Positions 7,701 through 14,823 of a stretch of 32,891 bases of DNA are shown in pieces. Positions within the stretch are counted from its first letter, which is position 1. Each line of letters opens with the position of its first letter. Source of the stretch: Kutzneria sp. 744 (GTDB lineage: Bacteria; Actinomycetota; Actinomycetes; Mycobacteriales; Pseudonocardiaceae); NCBI RefSeq assembly GCF_000568255.1, contig NZ_KK037166.1:1522878-1555768 (forward strand). Direction: 5' to 3'. The notes under the pieces are model-generated. The model saw only the letters and a list, made by a program, of their open reading frames with translations, was not told where the DNA came from and did not search any database. Made by a program: the position numbers and the translations under genes.

Positions 7701-7765
7701 CTGCTCGTCCGGCTCAGCCTCCCTCCGGGCCACTCATTCGTCCAATGACAACCTTCGTGCCAATC

Positions 7766-7786
7766 CATCGATAACCTTGATGAATG
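7766..7786 (+). promoter_or_regulatory. lysR-type promoter and candidate autoregulatory box
   Basis: TAACCT (7772-7777) is 6 nt before ATG 7784 with no ribosome site, so leaderless transcription is likely. It is embedded in CATC-N9-GATG (7766-7782), a LysR-style inverted repeat, which suggests autoregulation. Confidence 0.45.
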
Positions 7787-8659
7787 CTGGATATCGTGCG
7801 GCTTCGCGTGCTGGCGGCGATCGCCGCGCACGGCTCGGTCACCAAGGCGGCCCGGCAGCTGAACTACTCGCAGCCCGCGGTCAGCCACCACCTGGCCCGG
7901 CTGGAGGCCGAGACCGGCACGCGGCTGGTGCAGCGGGTCGGCCGGGGCATCCGGCTCACGCCGGAGGGCGAGCACCTGGCCCGCCGCGCCGCCGAGATCG
8001 TCGGCCGGGTCGACACCGCCGCCGCGGAACTGTCGGCGATGGTCGGCCTGCGCACGGGCCGGGTCCGGGTCGCCGGCTTCCAGTCCGCGCTGGCCACCCT
8101 GGTCACCCCGGCCGCGGCCACTCTGCGCCGCGAACACCCCGGCATCGAGCTGCACCTCGTCGACGCCCATCCCCAGGTGGCACTCGATCTGCTGCGGGCC
8201 GGGCAGGTCGACGCCGCGCTCGTGTTCCGGTACGACGACACGACACCGGACGACATCCGCGCGGTCCACCTGTTCGACGACCCCATGTGCCTGCTCAGCC
8301 TCGCCCCCGGCCAGACGCTGGCCGACCACCGGGACTCGGACTGGATCGCCGGCTGCGAGAACTGCCGCCGCGAGTTCGTGGACGCCTGCGCGGCGGCCGG
8401 CTTCACCCCGCGCATCGCCTACACCAGCGACGACGTGATCGTCGAACAGGCGCTCGTCGCGGCCGGCATGGGCGTGACCACCATGCCCGGGCTGGCCCTG
8501 CTGTCCCATCGGGCGCCCGGCATCGAGGCCACCCCGCTGCCCGAGTTCCGACGCCGCGTTTACCTTGCCACGTACGGCAATCCGCCGGACTCTCCGGCCA
8601 CCACGGCGTTCGCCGCCGCCATCCGGGAGGCGGTGGGCGAAGCCGGCCTCAGCGGGTGA
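7784..8659 (+). CDS. LysR-family transcriptional regulator
   Basis: 291 residues. The N-terminal winged helix (about 1-60: LDIVRLRVLAAIAAHGSVTKAARQLNYSQPAVSHHLARLEAETGTRLVQR) is the classic LysR pattern. A periplasmic-binding-protein-like effector domain follows from about residue 88 (GRVRVAGFQSALATLVTPAAATLRREHPGIELHLVD). It is divergent from the DHFR-like gene at 7680 with about 100 bp between, the usual place for a LysR target, so that gene or its own promoter is the likely target. The last 11 bp overlap the convergent kinase gene. Confidence 0.93.
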   Translation: MLDIVRLRVLAAIAAHGSVTKAARQLNYSQPAVSHHLARLEAETGTRLVQRVGRGIRLTPEGEHLARRAAEIVGRVDTAAAELSAMVGLRTGRVRVAGFQSALATLVTPAAATLRREHPGIELHLVDAHPQVALDLLRAGQVDAALVFRYDDTTPDDIRAVHLFDDPMCLLSLAPGQTLADHRDSDWIAGCENCRREFVDACAAAGFTPRIAYTSDDVIVEQALVAAGMGVTTMPGLALLSHRAPGIEATPLPEFRRRVYLATYGNPPDSPATTAFAAAIREAVGEAGLSG

Positions 8660-9500
8660 CCCGGCGGCGGATCTCGTGCGCCGCCCGGTCGGCGACGGGG
8701 TTGCCGGCGGGGCGGGTGACCAGATCGCTGAGGGCGAACATGTCCAGGACCTGACCGAGATACAGCCAGTCCTGGTCGGCCGGCAGGTGCTCGGCGAAGG
8801 CGGCGCGGAAGCCGTCGACGAAGTCCTCGGGGTAGTCGGCGGCGAAGCGGAGCATGTTGGCGGCGTCGCCATAGGGGCAGCCGGCGAAGCTGAACTCCCA
8901 GTCCAGCAAGGCATCCACCCGCCAGCGCCCGTCGACCCGGCTGACCAGGATGTTCTTGGGGTTCAGGTCGGCGTGGACGAGGCGGGCCTGGTCGTCGATC
9001 GCGGCCAGGGCCGGGGCGTGGAGCGCGCAGAGCTCGGCCCAGGCCTTGCGGGCGGAGACATCCAGGCGGGCAGTCTTGGCCATGCAGGCCTCGGCGAACT
9101 CGGGAAGCTGTTGCGACCACGGGCTTTGCGGCGCGACGGCCAGACCCGCATCGGCGAAGAACCCCGGGCGGTCGAAGGTCACCGCGCTCACCGCCGCCGC
9201 CACCCGCCCGACCTCGGCCCCGAGCTCGAAGCCGCCGTCGAGCACCTCGCTCAGCGGCGTTCCGGCCACGTACTCCAGCACCATGGCCGTCCCCGGGATG
9301 ACCTTCAGCACCTCGGGCACCGGGACGTGGCCACGGGCGGCGGCCATCACCGCCGCCTCGATCTCGTGATCGGCGCCGCCGACCCGGACGACCACGGGCC
9401 CGCTGGTCAACGTGAGCAACGATGTCTGATGGGAGAACCCGCCGGCCAACACCCGTGATCCGACGATCTCGGCACCCAGCGCCGCTGCGATGTCCTCCAT
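8649..9500 (-). CDS. Aminoglycoside phosphotransferase (APH) family kinase
   Basis: 283 residues with the protein-kinase-like APH fold. The N-lobe has VLAGGFSHQTSLLTLTSGPVVVRVG (glycine loop and the beta-3 strand) and MVLEYVAGTPLSEVL (hinge). The catalytic loop is HADLNPKNIL (H-x-D-x4-N). The metal-binding motif is DWEFSFAGCPYGDAANML, where D-x-E stands for DFG. The substrate range of this family includes aminoglycosides, macrolides, homoserine, choline and sugars; nothing here identifies the substrate. Typical length is 260-300 residues, so it looks intact. Start ATG 9500 was chosen because upstream in-frame residues do not match the family. It is convergent with the LysR gene, with an 11-bp 3' overlap. 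Confidence 0.88.
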   Translation of the reverse strand: MEDIAAALGAEIVGSRVLAGGFSHQTSLLTLTSGPVVVRVGGADHEIEAAVMAAARGHVPVPEVLKVIPGTAMVLEYVAGTPLSEVLDGGFELGAEVGRVAAAVSAVTFDRPGFFADAGLAVAPQSPWSQQLPEFAEACMAKTARLDVSARKAWAELCALHAPALAAIDDQARLVHADLNPKNILVSRVDGRWRVDALLDWEFSFAGCPYGDAANMLRFAADYPEDFVDGFRAAFAEHLPADQDWLYLGQVLDMFALSDLVTRPAGNPVADRAAHEIRRRVTR

Positions 9501-9510
9501 AGCCCCAGTG

Positions 9511-9554
9511 TGTCGTGCCCGCTCCCCCGCATCGGAACGGGCACGACATATGTC
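9511..9554. repeat. 11-bp inverted repeat upstream of the APH gene
   Basis: TGTCGTGCCCG (9511-9521) is repeated perfectly as CGGGCACGACA (9538-9548), with a 16-bp centre. A 10-bp palindrome GACATATGTC (9545-9554) overlaps the right arm. It lies 11 bp before the APH start, so an operator is more likely than a terminator; no T-run follows on either strand. Confidence 0.55.
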
Positions 9555-9565
9555 CCGCACGGAGA

Positions 9566-9581
9566 TCATCCACAGGGATGA
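9566..9581 (-). terminator. Weak hairpin after the small secreted protein gene
   Basis: TCATCC-acag-GGATGA forms a 6-bp stem about 33 bp beyond the stop codon at 9614. It has no clear T-run. Confidence 0.3.
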
Positions 9582-9613
9582 CAGCGTTCGTTTTCCGCCA
9601 AGGACAACGACCT

Positions 9614-9937
9614 TCAGCCCAGTTTGACCGCGACGATGTAGATGATCGGGTACCAGGTGCTGCTGAGCGAGTAGTGCCCGCCGGGCTGCACGACGCGGGA
9701 GTTCTCGTCGACGGTGCAGGTGCTGTTCAGGTAGATCGTCAGCTTGGTGTTGGTGTGGTTGTCGACCGCCCGCGGACCCGGGTACGGGGTCGAGGTGTTG
9801 ATGCACGTGCCGTTCGGCGGGTTCTTCAGGTCGGCGTGGGTGCCGCCGGTGAAAACCACCGTGCCGGTCGCCGCGTTCGCGGTCGCGCCCATGGCCAGCA
9901 GCAGGGGAAACACCAGAAGCAGAGCGAGTTTGCGCAT
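9614..9937 (-). CDS. Small secreted protein of unknown function
   Basis: 107 residues. A clear Sec signal peptide (MRKLALLLVFPLLLAMGATANA, cleavage near residue 22) is followed by an 85-residue mature region. That region is rich in Thr, Asn and Tyr and has two cysteines (GTCINTST and NSTCTVDEN) that could pair. The body (TGTVVFTGGTHADLKNPPNG...AVDNHTNTKLTIYLNSTC...GGHYSLSSTWYPIIYIVAVKLG) looks like a small beta-sandwich of the beta/gamma-crystallin or peptidase-inhibitor-like kind, but I do not recognise a named family. No operon partner is evident. Confidence 0.78.
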   Translation of the reverse strand: MRKLALLLVFPLLLAMGATANAATGTVVFTGGTHADLKNPPNGTCINTSTPYPGPRAVDNHTNTKLTIYLNSTCTVDENSRVVQPGGHYSLSSTWYPIIYIVAVKLG

Positions 9938-10007
9938 GCCGGCCGACGCTAGCCGGGGCGGCTATCGCTGCGTTATCACGGTTTCTGTGCCGTCATCGAC
10001 GGGGCGC

Positions 10008-10039
10008 GGGGCGGCACCGGCCTTCGCCGGCGCCGCCCC
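10008..10039 (-). terminator. Strong GC hairpin after the alpha/beta hydrolase gene
   Basis: GGGGCGGC (10008-10015) pairs with GCCGCCCC (10032-10039), and CCGGC (10017-10021) pairs with GCCGG (10026-10030), around a CTTC loop with one A-C mismatch. It begins 5 nt beyond the stop at 10045. No T-run follows, which is common for actinobacterial terminators. Confidence 0.7.
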
Positions 10040-10044
10040 GGTCG

Positions 10045-10773
10045 TCACTTCAGGTGCCGGGCGAGGAACCGATTCGCCGCTTCTCCCTCGAACTCCGGAA
10101 TCCCCGTGTGGCCGCCCATATTGGCGTGCAGCGTCTTCTCCTCGGATCCGAACGCGTCGAACAGATCCAGGGCCTGCTGCCGGTCGTTTCCTTCGTCGTC
10201 CCACTGCAACATGACGTGCAGCGGAATGGTGACCCGCCGGGCCTCTTCGAGGATGTCGCGGGGCACATAGCTCCCCGCGAACAGCAGCGCCGCCTTGATC
10301 CGCGGCTCCACCAGCGCCAGCCGGACGCCGATGCCGATCACCCCGCCCGCCAGTCCCACCGGGCCGCCGATCTCCGGCAGCTCAAGCAGGGCGTCCATGG
10401 TGGCCTGCCATTCCGGCACCGCCTTGTCCACCAACGGAACGATCAGCCGGTCGACGACGTCGTCGCCCACCGGCTCGCCCGCCTCCAGCGCCCGGCGCAG
10501 GTCCGCCCGGGCCCCGTCCACCACGTCGAGCCGGGGCCGTTCCCCGCCGCCCGGCAGCTCGATGGCCGCCGCCGCGTAGCCCTCCGCCACCGCGCCCCTG
10601 GCCCGGGCGGCCAGCCTCGGGTACATCCGGCCCAGTCCGCCCGGGTGCCCCAGCAACAGCAGCGGCGCCGGCCCCTCGCCCGCCGCCGTCCACAGGATGC
10701 CGGGGATCTCCCCCAGCGTGAATTCGCGCTCGAGCACGCCGTCGTCAAGCCGTTGCTCGGAAGTGAATCGCAT
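10045..10773 (-). CDS. Alpha/beta hydrolase-fold protein lacking the nucleophile serine
   Basis: 242 residues from ATG 10773, with a weak AAAGG ribosome site. The start MRFTSEQRLDDGVLEREFTLGEIPGILW and LLLLGHPGGLGRMYPRLAARAR match an actinobacterial dienelactone-hydrolase-like family. The oxyanion HPGG loop is present. The acid (QWDDEGNDRQQ) and the histidine (NMGGHTGI) seem kept. The nucleophile elbow, expected as GLSMG before the EPRIKAALL helix, reads GLAGG instead, so the serine is replaced by alanine. It may be a non-catalytic or binding protein, or use another nucleophile. The LysR and APH genes nearby give no pathway clue. The fold is confident, the activity is not. Confidence 0.8.
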   Translation of the reverse strand: MRFTSEQRLDDGVLEREFTLGEIPGILWTAAGEGPAPLLLLGHPGGLGRMYPRLAARARGAVAEGYAAAAIELPGGGERPRLDVVDGARADLRRALEAGEPVGDDVVDRLIVPLVDKAVPEWQATMDALLELPEIGGPVGLAGGVIGIGVRLALVEPRIKAALLFAGSYVPRDILEEARRVTIPLHVMLQWDDEGNDRQQALDLFDAFGSEEKTLHANMGGHTGIPEFEGEAANRFLARHLK

Positions 10774-11000
10774 GGTCGTGCCTTTCCGGAGTGCCTCGAA
10801 CGGCGCTCCCGGACGACGACCTATCGCCCGACCGTGACCCCGAAGGGGAGCACCCATGTCGTTACGTTCACGGGTACCACCTCCTCGGTCTCTCGCACGG
10901 CCGGCGACAAGCTAACAGCGCCCGCCGACCTCCGACAACCGGTTTCCGGGGCGGTCGTCGTGAAGATCGACGGCCGACGCTGGAGGAAGTCGGTCGGGGT
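10774..11000. other. Gap between hydrolase and MFS genes
   Basis: Both flanking genes are on the minus strand, so this holds the hydrolase promoter. No convincing gene was found. A 19-codon plus-strand frame (10856-10915) has a good AGGGGAG ribosome site 4 nt before its ATG, but its product (MSLRSRVPPPRSLA...) resembles nothing known to me. Confidence 0.4.
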
Positions 11001-11019
11001 GTAGACGGCGAGCGTCTAC
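11001..11019 (-). terminator. Hairpin after the second MFS gene
   Basis: GTAGACG-gcgag-CGTCTAC is a perfect 7-bp stem with a 5-nt loop, starting 8 bp beyond the TAG stop at 11028. Confidence 0.55.
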
Positions 11020-11027
11020 CCGATCTT

Positions 11028-12503
11028 CTACGTCCGTTCCGCTCGCGGGCGAACGGTGAGCCCCAGAACGACCAGCATGACCACGAAACTCACCGCCCCG
11101 GCGGCGTGGAATCCCGTGGTGAAGGCGTCGCGGACCTGGGCCAGCAGGGCGGGATCGTGCTGGTCGGTGGCCTGTTTGAGACCGTAGACCCAGGAGCCGT
11201 CGGCGTGGCCGGCGGTCGAGGCGAGCTGGTGCCGGTAGGCCACGGTGCCGATGGTGCCCAGCACGACCAGGCCGAGGGCGATGCCGAGCTCGTTGGCGGT
11301 CTGGGTGAACGAGGCGGCGGAGCCGGCCCGCTCCGGGGGCGCGTGGCCGATGACGTCGTTCATCAGGAACGGGAACGCCGCGCCGATGCCGCCGGTGGTG
11401 AGGACGGTGCCGCCGACCAGCACGACCAGGCCGGCGGGACCGGCCGGGACCAGGGCGAACAACGCGAAGCCGGTGGCCATCAGGGCCATGCACACCGCGG
11501 TGATCCGGGCCGGCGGCAGCCGGCGGCCGAGCCAGGGCCCGAGGTTGGACGCGACGATCATGCTGGCCATCTGCGGCAGCAGCCACAGCGCGGCGGCCAG
11601 CGGCGACAGGCCACGCACCGACTGGAGGTAGAACGTCACGAACAGGGACGTCCCGCCCATCACCAGGGCGGTCAGCAGCAGCACCCACATCGTCCTGGCC
11701 ACGCCGGGCCGGCGCAGCAGCCCGAGGTCGACCAGCGGATGCTCCAACCGGTGCTGGCGACGCACGAACACGACCCCGAGCGCGACGCCCACGGCCGCCG
11801 CGACGACGGCCGGCCCGGTGAAACCGGTGTTGACCAGTGCTTTGAGCGCGTAGACGACCAGCAGGATCGACGCCAGGCACAGCGCGGCGCTACGAAGGTC
11901 GAGCCGGCCGGGATCGGGCGCGCGGAACTCCGGCAGCACCCGGGGCGCGGCCACGACGGTCAGCACCATCACCGGCACACCCATCAGGAACACCGAGCCC
12001 CAGCCCCAGTGCTCGACCAGCACACCGCCGACCAGCGGGGCGACCGCCATCCCGGTCAGGAAGCACGTCATGTACGCGCCCATCGCCGACAACGAGTCCT
12101 TCGGATCGGGGTAGATCCGCCCCAGCAACGCCATCGAGGCCGGCATGATCGCGGCGCCGGCGACGCCCATCACGGCCCGGGTCGCGATGATCATCCACGG
12201 CGCGACGGCGATCGCCGCGACCGCCGAGGCCAGCGCGAACACCGCCGCGCAGACGACGATCAGCCGGCGGCGGCCGATCCGGTCGCCGACCGTGCCCATC
12301 GTGACCATCGTGCCGCCGACCATGAAGCCGTAGATGTCGTTCATCCACAGCAATTCGGTCGGCGTCGGATTCAGGTCGGCCGCCATCCGGGGCAGCGCGA
12401 CGGCCATCACGCTGATGTCGATCGCGATCAGCAGAGACGGCAGCGCGAGCAGCGCCAGCGCCACCCGCGGGCTGCGGGTGCGCGGCGAGGACGTGGTGGT
12501 CAC
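11028..12503 (-). CDS. MFS transporter, DHA2 family (14 helices)
   Basis: 491 residues. Helix 1 carries the D1 motif (LLIAIDISVMAVALPRMAADL) and loop 2-3 carries motif A (GDRIGRRRLIVV). Motif C appears in helix 5 as MAVAPLVGGVLVEHWGWGSVFLMGVP. The order and length fit 14-helix drug:H+ antiporters of the QacA/SmvA type. The GTG start at 12503 has GGAGG 5 nt upstream and overlaps the stop of the DHFR-like gene by four bases (GTGA), so the two are translationally coupled. Export of an antifolate-like or other toxic compound would suit that pairing, but this is only an inference. Confidence 0.92.
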   Translation of the reverse strand: MTTTSSPRTRSPRVALALLALPSLLIAIDISVMAVALPRMAADLNPTPTELLWMNDIYGFMVGGTMVTMGTVGDRIGRRRLIVVCAAVFALASAVAAIAVAPWMIIATRAVMGVAGAAIMPASMALLGRIYPDPKDSLSAMGAYMTCFLTGMAVAPLVGGVLVEHWGWGSVFLMGVPVMVLTVVAAPRVLPEFRAPDPGRLDLRSAALCLASILLVVYALKALVNTGFTGPAVVAAAVGVALGVVFVRRQHRLEHPLVDLGLLRRPGVARTMWVLLLTALVMGGTSLFVTFYLQSVRGLSPLAAALWLLPQMASMIVASNLGPWLGRRLPPARITAVCMALMATGFALFALVPAGPAGLVVLVGGTVLTTGGIGAAFPFLMNDVIGHAPPERAGSAASFTQTANELGIALGLVVLGTIGTVAYRHQLASTAGHADGSWVYGLKQATDQHDPALLAQVRDAFTTGFHAAGAVSFVVMLVVLGLTVRPRAERT

Positions 12504-13174
12504 GACGTCCTCCGGCTGAAGATCACGTGCGAGACCCCGGCCGGCGAGGCGACCGTCTCCACGTCGAAACGCCCCTCGACCCCTTCCAGCCCGTCCCACA
12601 GCCCGACGCCGCGGCCGAGCACGATCGGCACGATCACCACGTGCAGCAGGTCGACCAGGTCGGCGGCCAGGAAGTCCCGCACCACGGTCGGTCCGCCGCC
12701 GATGCGGACGTCAAGGCCGCCGGCGGCCTCCTTGGCCTCCGCGAGCACCTCCTGCGGCGTGCCGGCGCGGAAGTGGAACACCGTGCCGCCGTCCATCTCC
12801 AGCGACGGCCGCGGGTAGTGCGTCATCACGTAGACCGGGGTGTGGAACGGCGGCTCCTCGCCCCACCAGCCGCGCCACGACTCGTCCTCCCACGGCCCCC
12901 GGTGCGGCGAGAACTTGTTGCGGCCCATGATCTCCGCGCCGACCCCTCGGAAGCCGGTCTCGATCAGGGCGTTGTCCCCACCCCGGCTGCCGCCCGGGCC
13001 GCGTCCCATCATGTCGCGGGCCATCGCCGTGTCGAAGAACCACTCGTGCAGCCGCTGCCCGGCGTGCCCGAACGGCGCCTCCATCGTCTGGCCCTCGCCG
13101 GTGGCGAACCCGTCCAGCGACACGCACATGTTGTGCGCCCTGACCAGCTGCTTCTCGGCCGGTGACGTCGTCAT
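12500..13174 (-). CDS. RibD_C / dihydrofolate-reductase-like protein
   Basis: 224 residues. The N-terminal strand and loop MCVSLDGFATGEGQ, the central ALIETGFRGVGAEIMGRNKF and the C-terminal VRIGGGPTVVRDFLAADLVDLLHVVIVPIVLGRGVGLW are typical of stand-alone RibD C-terminal domain reductases. In these the RIGGG loop binds the NADPH phosphate. It is longer than the 7141-7680 paralogue because of an insertion with many Trp and Gly residues (HRGPWEDESWRGWWGEEPP). The ATG is preceded by GAAGGGG. It is the first gene of a two-gene operon with the DHA2 pump and is divergent from the GntR operon. Confidence 0.88.
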   Translation of the reverse strand: MTTSPAEKQLVRAHNMCVSLDGFATGEGQTMEAPFGHAGQRLHEWFFDTAMARDMMGRGPGGSRGGDNALIETGFRGVGAEIMGRNKFSPHRGPWEDESWRGWWGEEPPFHTPVYVMTHYPRPSLEMDGGTVFHFRAGTPQEVLAEAKEAAGGLDVRIGGGPTVVRDFLAADLVDLLHVVIVPIVLGRGVGLWDGLEGVEGRFDVETVASPAGVSHVIFSRRTS

Positions 13175-13272
13175 GGCTACCCCTTCCCCTCTGCGGTTTC
13201 ACTGACACGTCGGATGCGCCCGGCGATTCTCGACATCGCGCGGGGACCGATTCGCAGGTTTTTCTCTAGCCC

Positions 13273-13310
13273 TTGCCGGCTGCGTTGCTTTGTTCTATAA
13301 CTACTACAAC
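13273..13310 (+). promoter_or_regulatory. Consensus promoter of the gntR operon, with operator-like repeat
   Basis: TTGCCG (13273-13278) and TATAAC (13296-13301) are 17 bp apart, the best housekeeping-type promoter in the window. The -10 merges into CTATAACTACTACAACAG, whose CTA/ACTACTA repeats are a plausible binding site for the GntR protein encoded directly downstream. Confidence 0.7.
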
Positions 13311-13333
13311 AGCTCACCAAGGAGGGAGGTCCC

Positions 13334-13726
13334 GTGATCATCAGCCTCGATCTGTCCAGCGACGTGCCGATCTACCAGCAGCTGCGGGATCGGATCGTGG
13401 AGGGCATCGCGACGGGCACGCTGCCGGACGGGGAGTCACTGCCGTCGACACGGCAGCTGGCGGCGGACTTCGGGATCAACTTCCACACCGTGAACAAGGC
13501 GTACGACCTGTTACGGCAGCAGGGATTCGTGCGGCTCAACCGCAAGACCGGCGCCGTGATCGGCGCCACCGCCTCGGACGAGGCGTTCGTGGCCGACTGG
13601 ACCGGGCGGGCGCGCACGCTGCTCGCCGAGGCCGTGGCCAAGGGGGTGCCCGCGGACGAGGTGCTGGCGACCTGCCGGGCCGTGCTCGCGGAATTCGACC
13701 AAGAACAAGGGGATGAGTCATCGTGA
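13334..13726 (+). CDS. GntR-family regulator, YtrA subfamily
   Basis: 130 residues from GTG 13334 with GGAGG upstream. The winged helix (about 8-75: VPIYQQLRDRIVEGIATGTLPDGESLPSTRQLAADFGINFHTVNKAYDLLRQQGFVRLNRKTG) has the exact GntR spacing. Only a short helical tail of about 50 residues follows, as in the YtrA subfamily, which lacks a large effector domain. YtrA-type repressors usually control the membrane proteins encoded in the same operon. Its TGA overlaps the GTG start of the next gene (GTGA), so translation is coupled. Confidence 0.93.
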   Translation: MIISLDLSSDVPIYQQLRDRIVEGIATGTLPDGESLPSTRQLAADFGINFHTVNKAYDLLRQQGFVRLNRKTGAVIGATASDEAFVADWTGRARTLLAEAVAKGVPADEVLATCRAVLAEFDQEQGDESS

Positions 13727-14811
13727 CCACGACCGGTGTTGCGGTGCATCTGGTGTTGACGGCTCTGCTGCTCTACATGGCCTGGCTCACGCCGTCGCTG
13801 TCGGCCCGAACGGTCCGCTTCGGCGTCCGCGTGCCCGACGACCGCATCGACGATCCGGTGGTGCGGCGGGAGATCCAGCGCTTCCGCACCACGCTGCTGC
13901 TCTCGGGCGTGGTCATCGCGGCGGCCGGCGTCGGCCTGATCCTCACGGCGGGCGTCGCGCTGGTGCCGGCGCCGCTGCTGGCGCAGGTCATCGTCTGGTA
14001 CCTGCTGTACTTCCGGGCCAACCGGGTGATCACGGCGGCCAAGGACCAACAGCAGTGGTTCGCGGGCGTGCGGCAGGGGCTCGTCGCGGACACGACGCTG
14101 CGCAGCGACCCGCCGAAGTTCCCGTGGCTGTGGCTGCTGCTGCCGGTGCTGGTCGTCGCGGTCAGCGCGGTGCTCGGCATCATCCGCTACCCGGACCTGC
14201 CCGATCCGATGCCGGTGCACTTCGACGCCGCCGGCAACGCCAACCGGTACGCGGCGAAGTCGATCGGCAGCGTCTTCTCGATCGTCTTCATCCAGGCCGG
14301 ACTGACGGTGGTGCTGTGCGGGATCGGGGCGCTGGTGTTCCGCGGCCCCGCCGACGTCGACCCGTCCCGGCCGGCCGCCTCCGTGCGGGCGCACCGGGAG
14401 TTCATCGCCCGGCTGGGCAAGGGCTTCATCGTCTTCGCCACGCTGATCAACCTCGGCCTGCTCGCCAGCGACTGGTCGATGTGGAGTGGTTCGGGACAGA
14501 TGGGCGTGTTGCTGCCGCTGACGCTCGGGCCCATCGTCGTCGGCGTGGCCCTGCTGGTGATCATCATCGTGCAGCGCAACCGCGACCGTGAACCCGACGA
14601 GCACACCGGACTGACCCATCGCGACGACGACAGCAACTGGATCGGCGGCATCATCTACCGCAATTCCGACGATCCGTCCTGGTTCGTGCAGCGGCGCTTC
14701 GGTTTCGGCTGGACGGTCAACGTCGGCAACCGGGTCGCGCTCGTCACCTGCCTCGGCCTCACGGTCGTGGTCATCGCGTTCGGCCTGCTCCTGCCGCTGA
14801 TCGTCCGCTGA
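13723..14811 (+). CDS. DUF1648/DUF5808 membrane protein, SdpI-like
   Basis: 362 residues with about eight membrane segments. The central region IIRYPDLPDPMPVHFDAAGNANRYAAKS is the DUF1648 signature (YPxLPxxxPxHFxxxGxxxRxxxK) found in the immunity protein SdpI and its relatives. The C-terminal part (DDSNWIGGIIYRNSDDPSWFVQRRFGFGWTVNVG) is a DUF5808 domain with conserved aromatic residues, followed by a last membrane helix. In Bacillus, YtrA/SdpI-type proteins respond to or protect against cell-envelope toxins; by analogy this may protect the membrane. Coupled to the GntR gene by a 4-bp overlap. Confidence 0.88.
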   Translation: MTTTGVAVHLVLTALLLYMAWLTPSLSARTVRFGVRVPDDRIDDPVVRREIQRFRTTLLLSGVVIAAAGVGLILTAGVALVPAPLLAQVIVWYLLYFRANRVITAAKDQQQWFAGVRQGLVADTTLRSDPPKFPWLWLLLPVLVVAVSAVLGIIRYPDLPDPMPVHFDAAGNANRYAAKSIGSVFSIVFIQAGLTVVLCGIGALVFRGPADVDPSRPAASVRAHREFIARLGKGFIVFATLINLGLLASDWSMWSGSGQMGVLLPLTLGPIVVGVALLVIIIVQRNRDREPDEHTGLTHRDDDSNWIGGIIYRNSDDPSWFVQRRFGFGWTVNVGNRVALVTCLGLTVVVIAFGLLLPLIVR

Positions 14812-14823
14812 GGGGGAATCACC

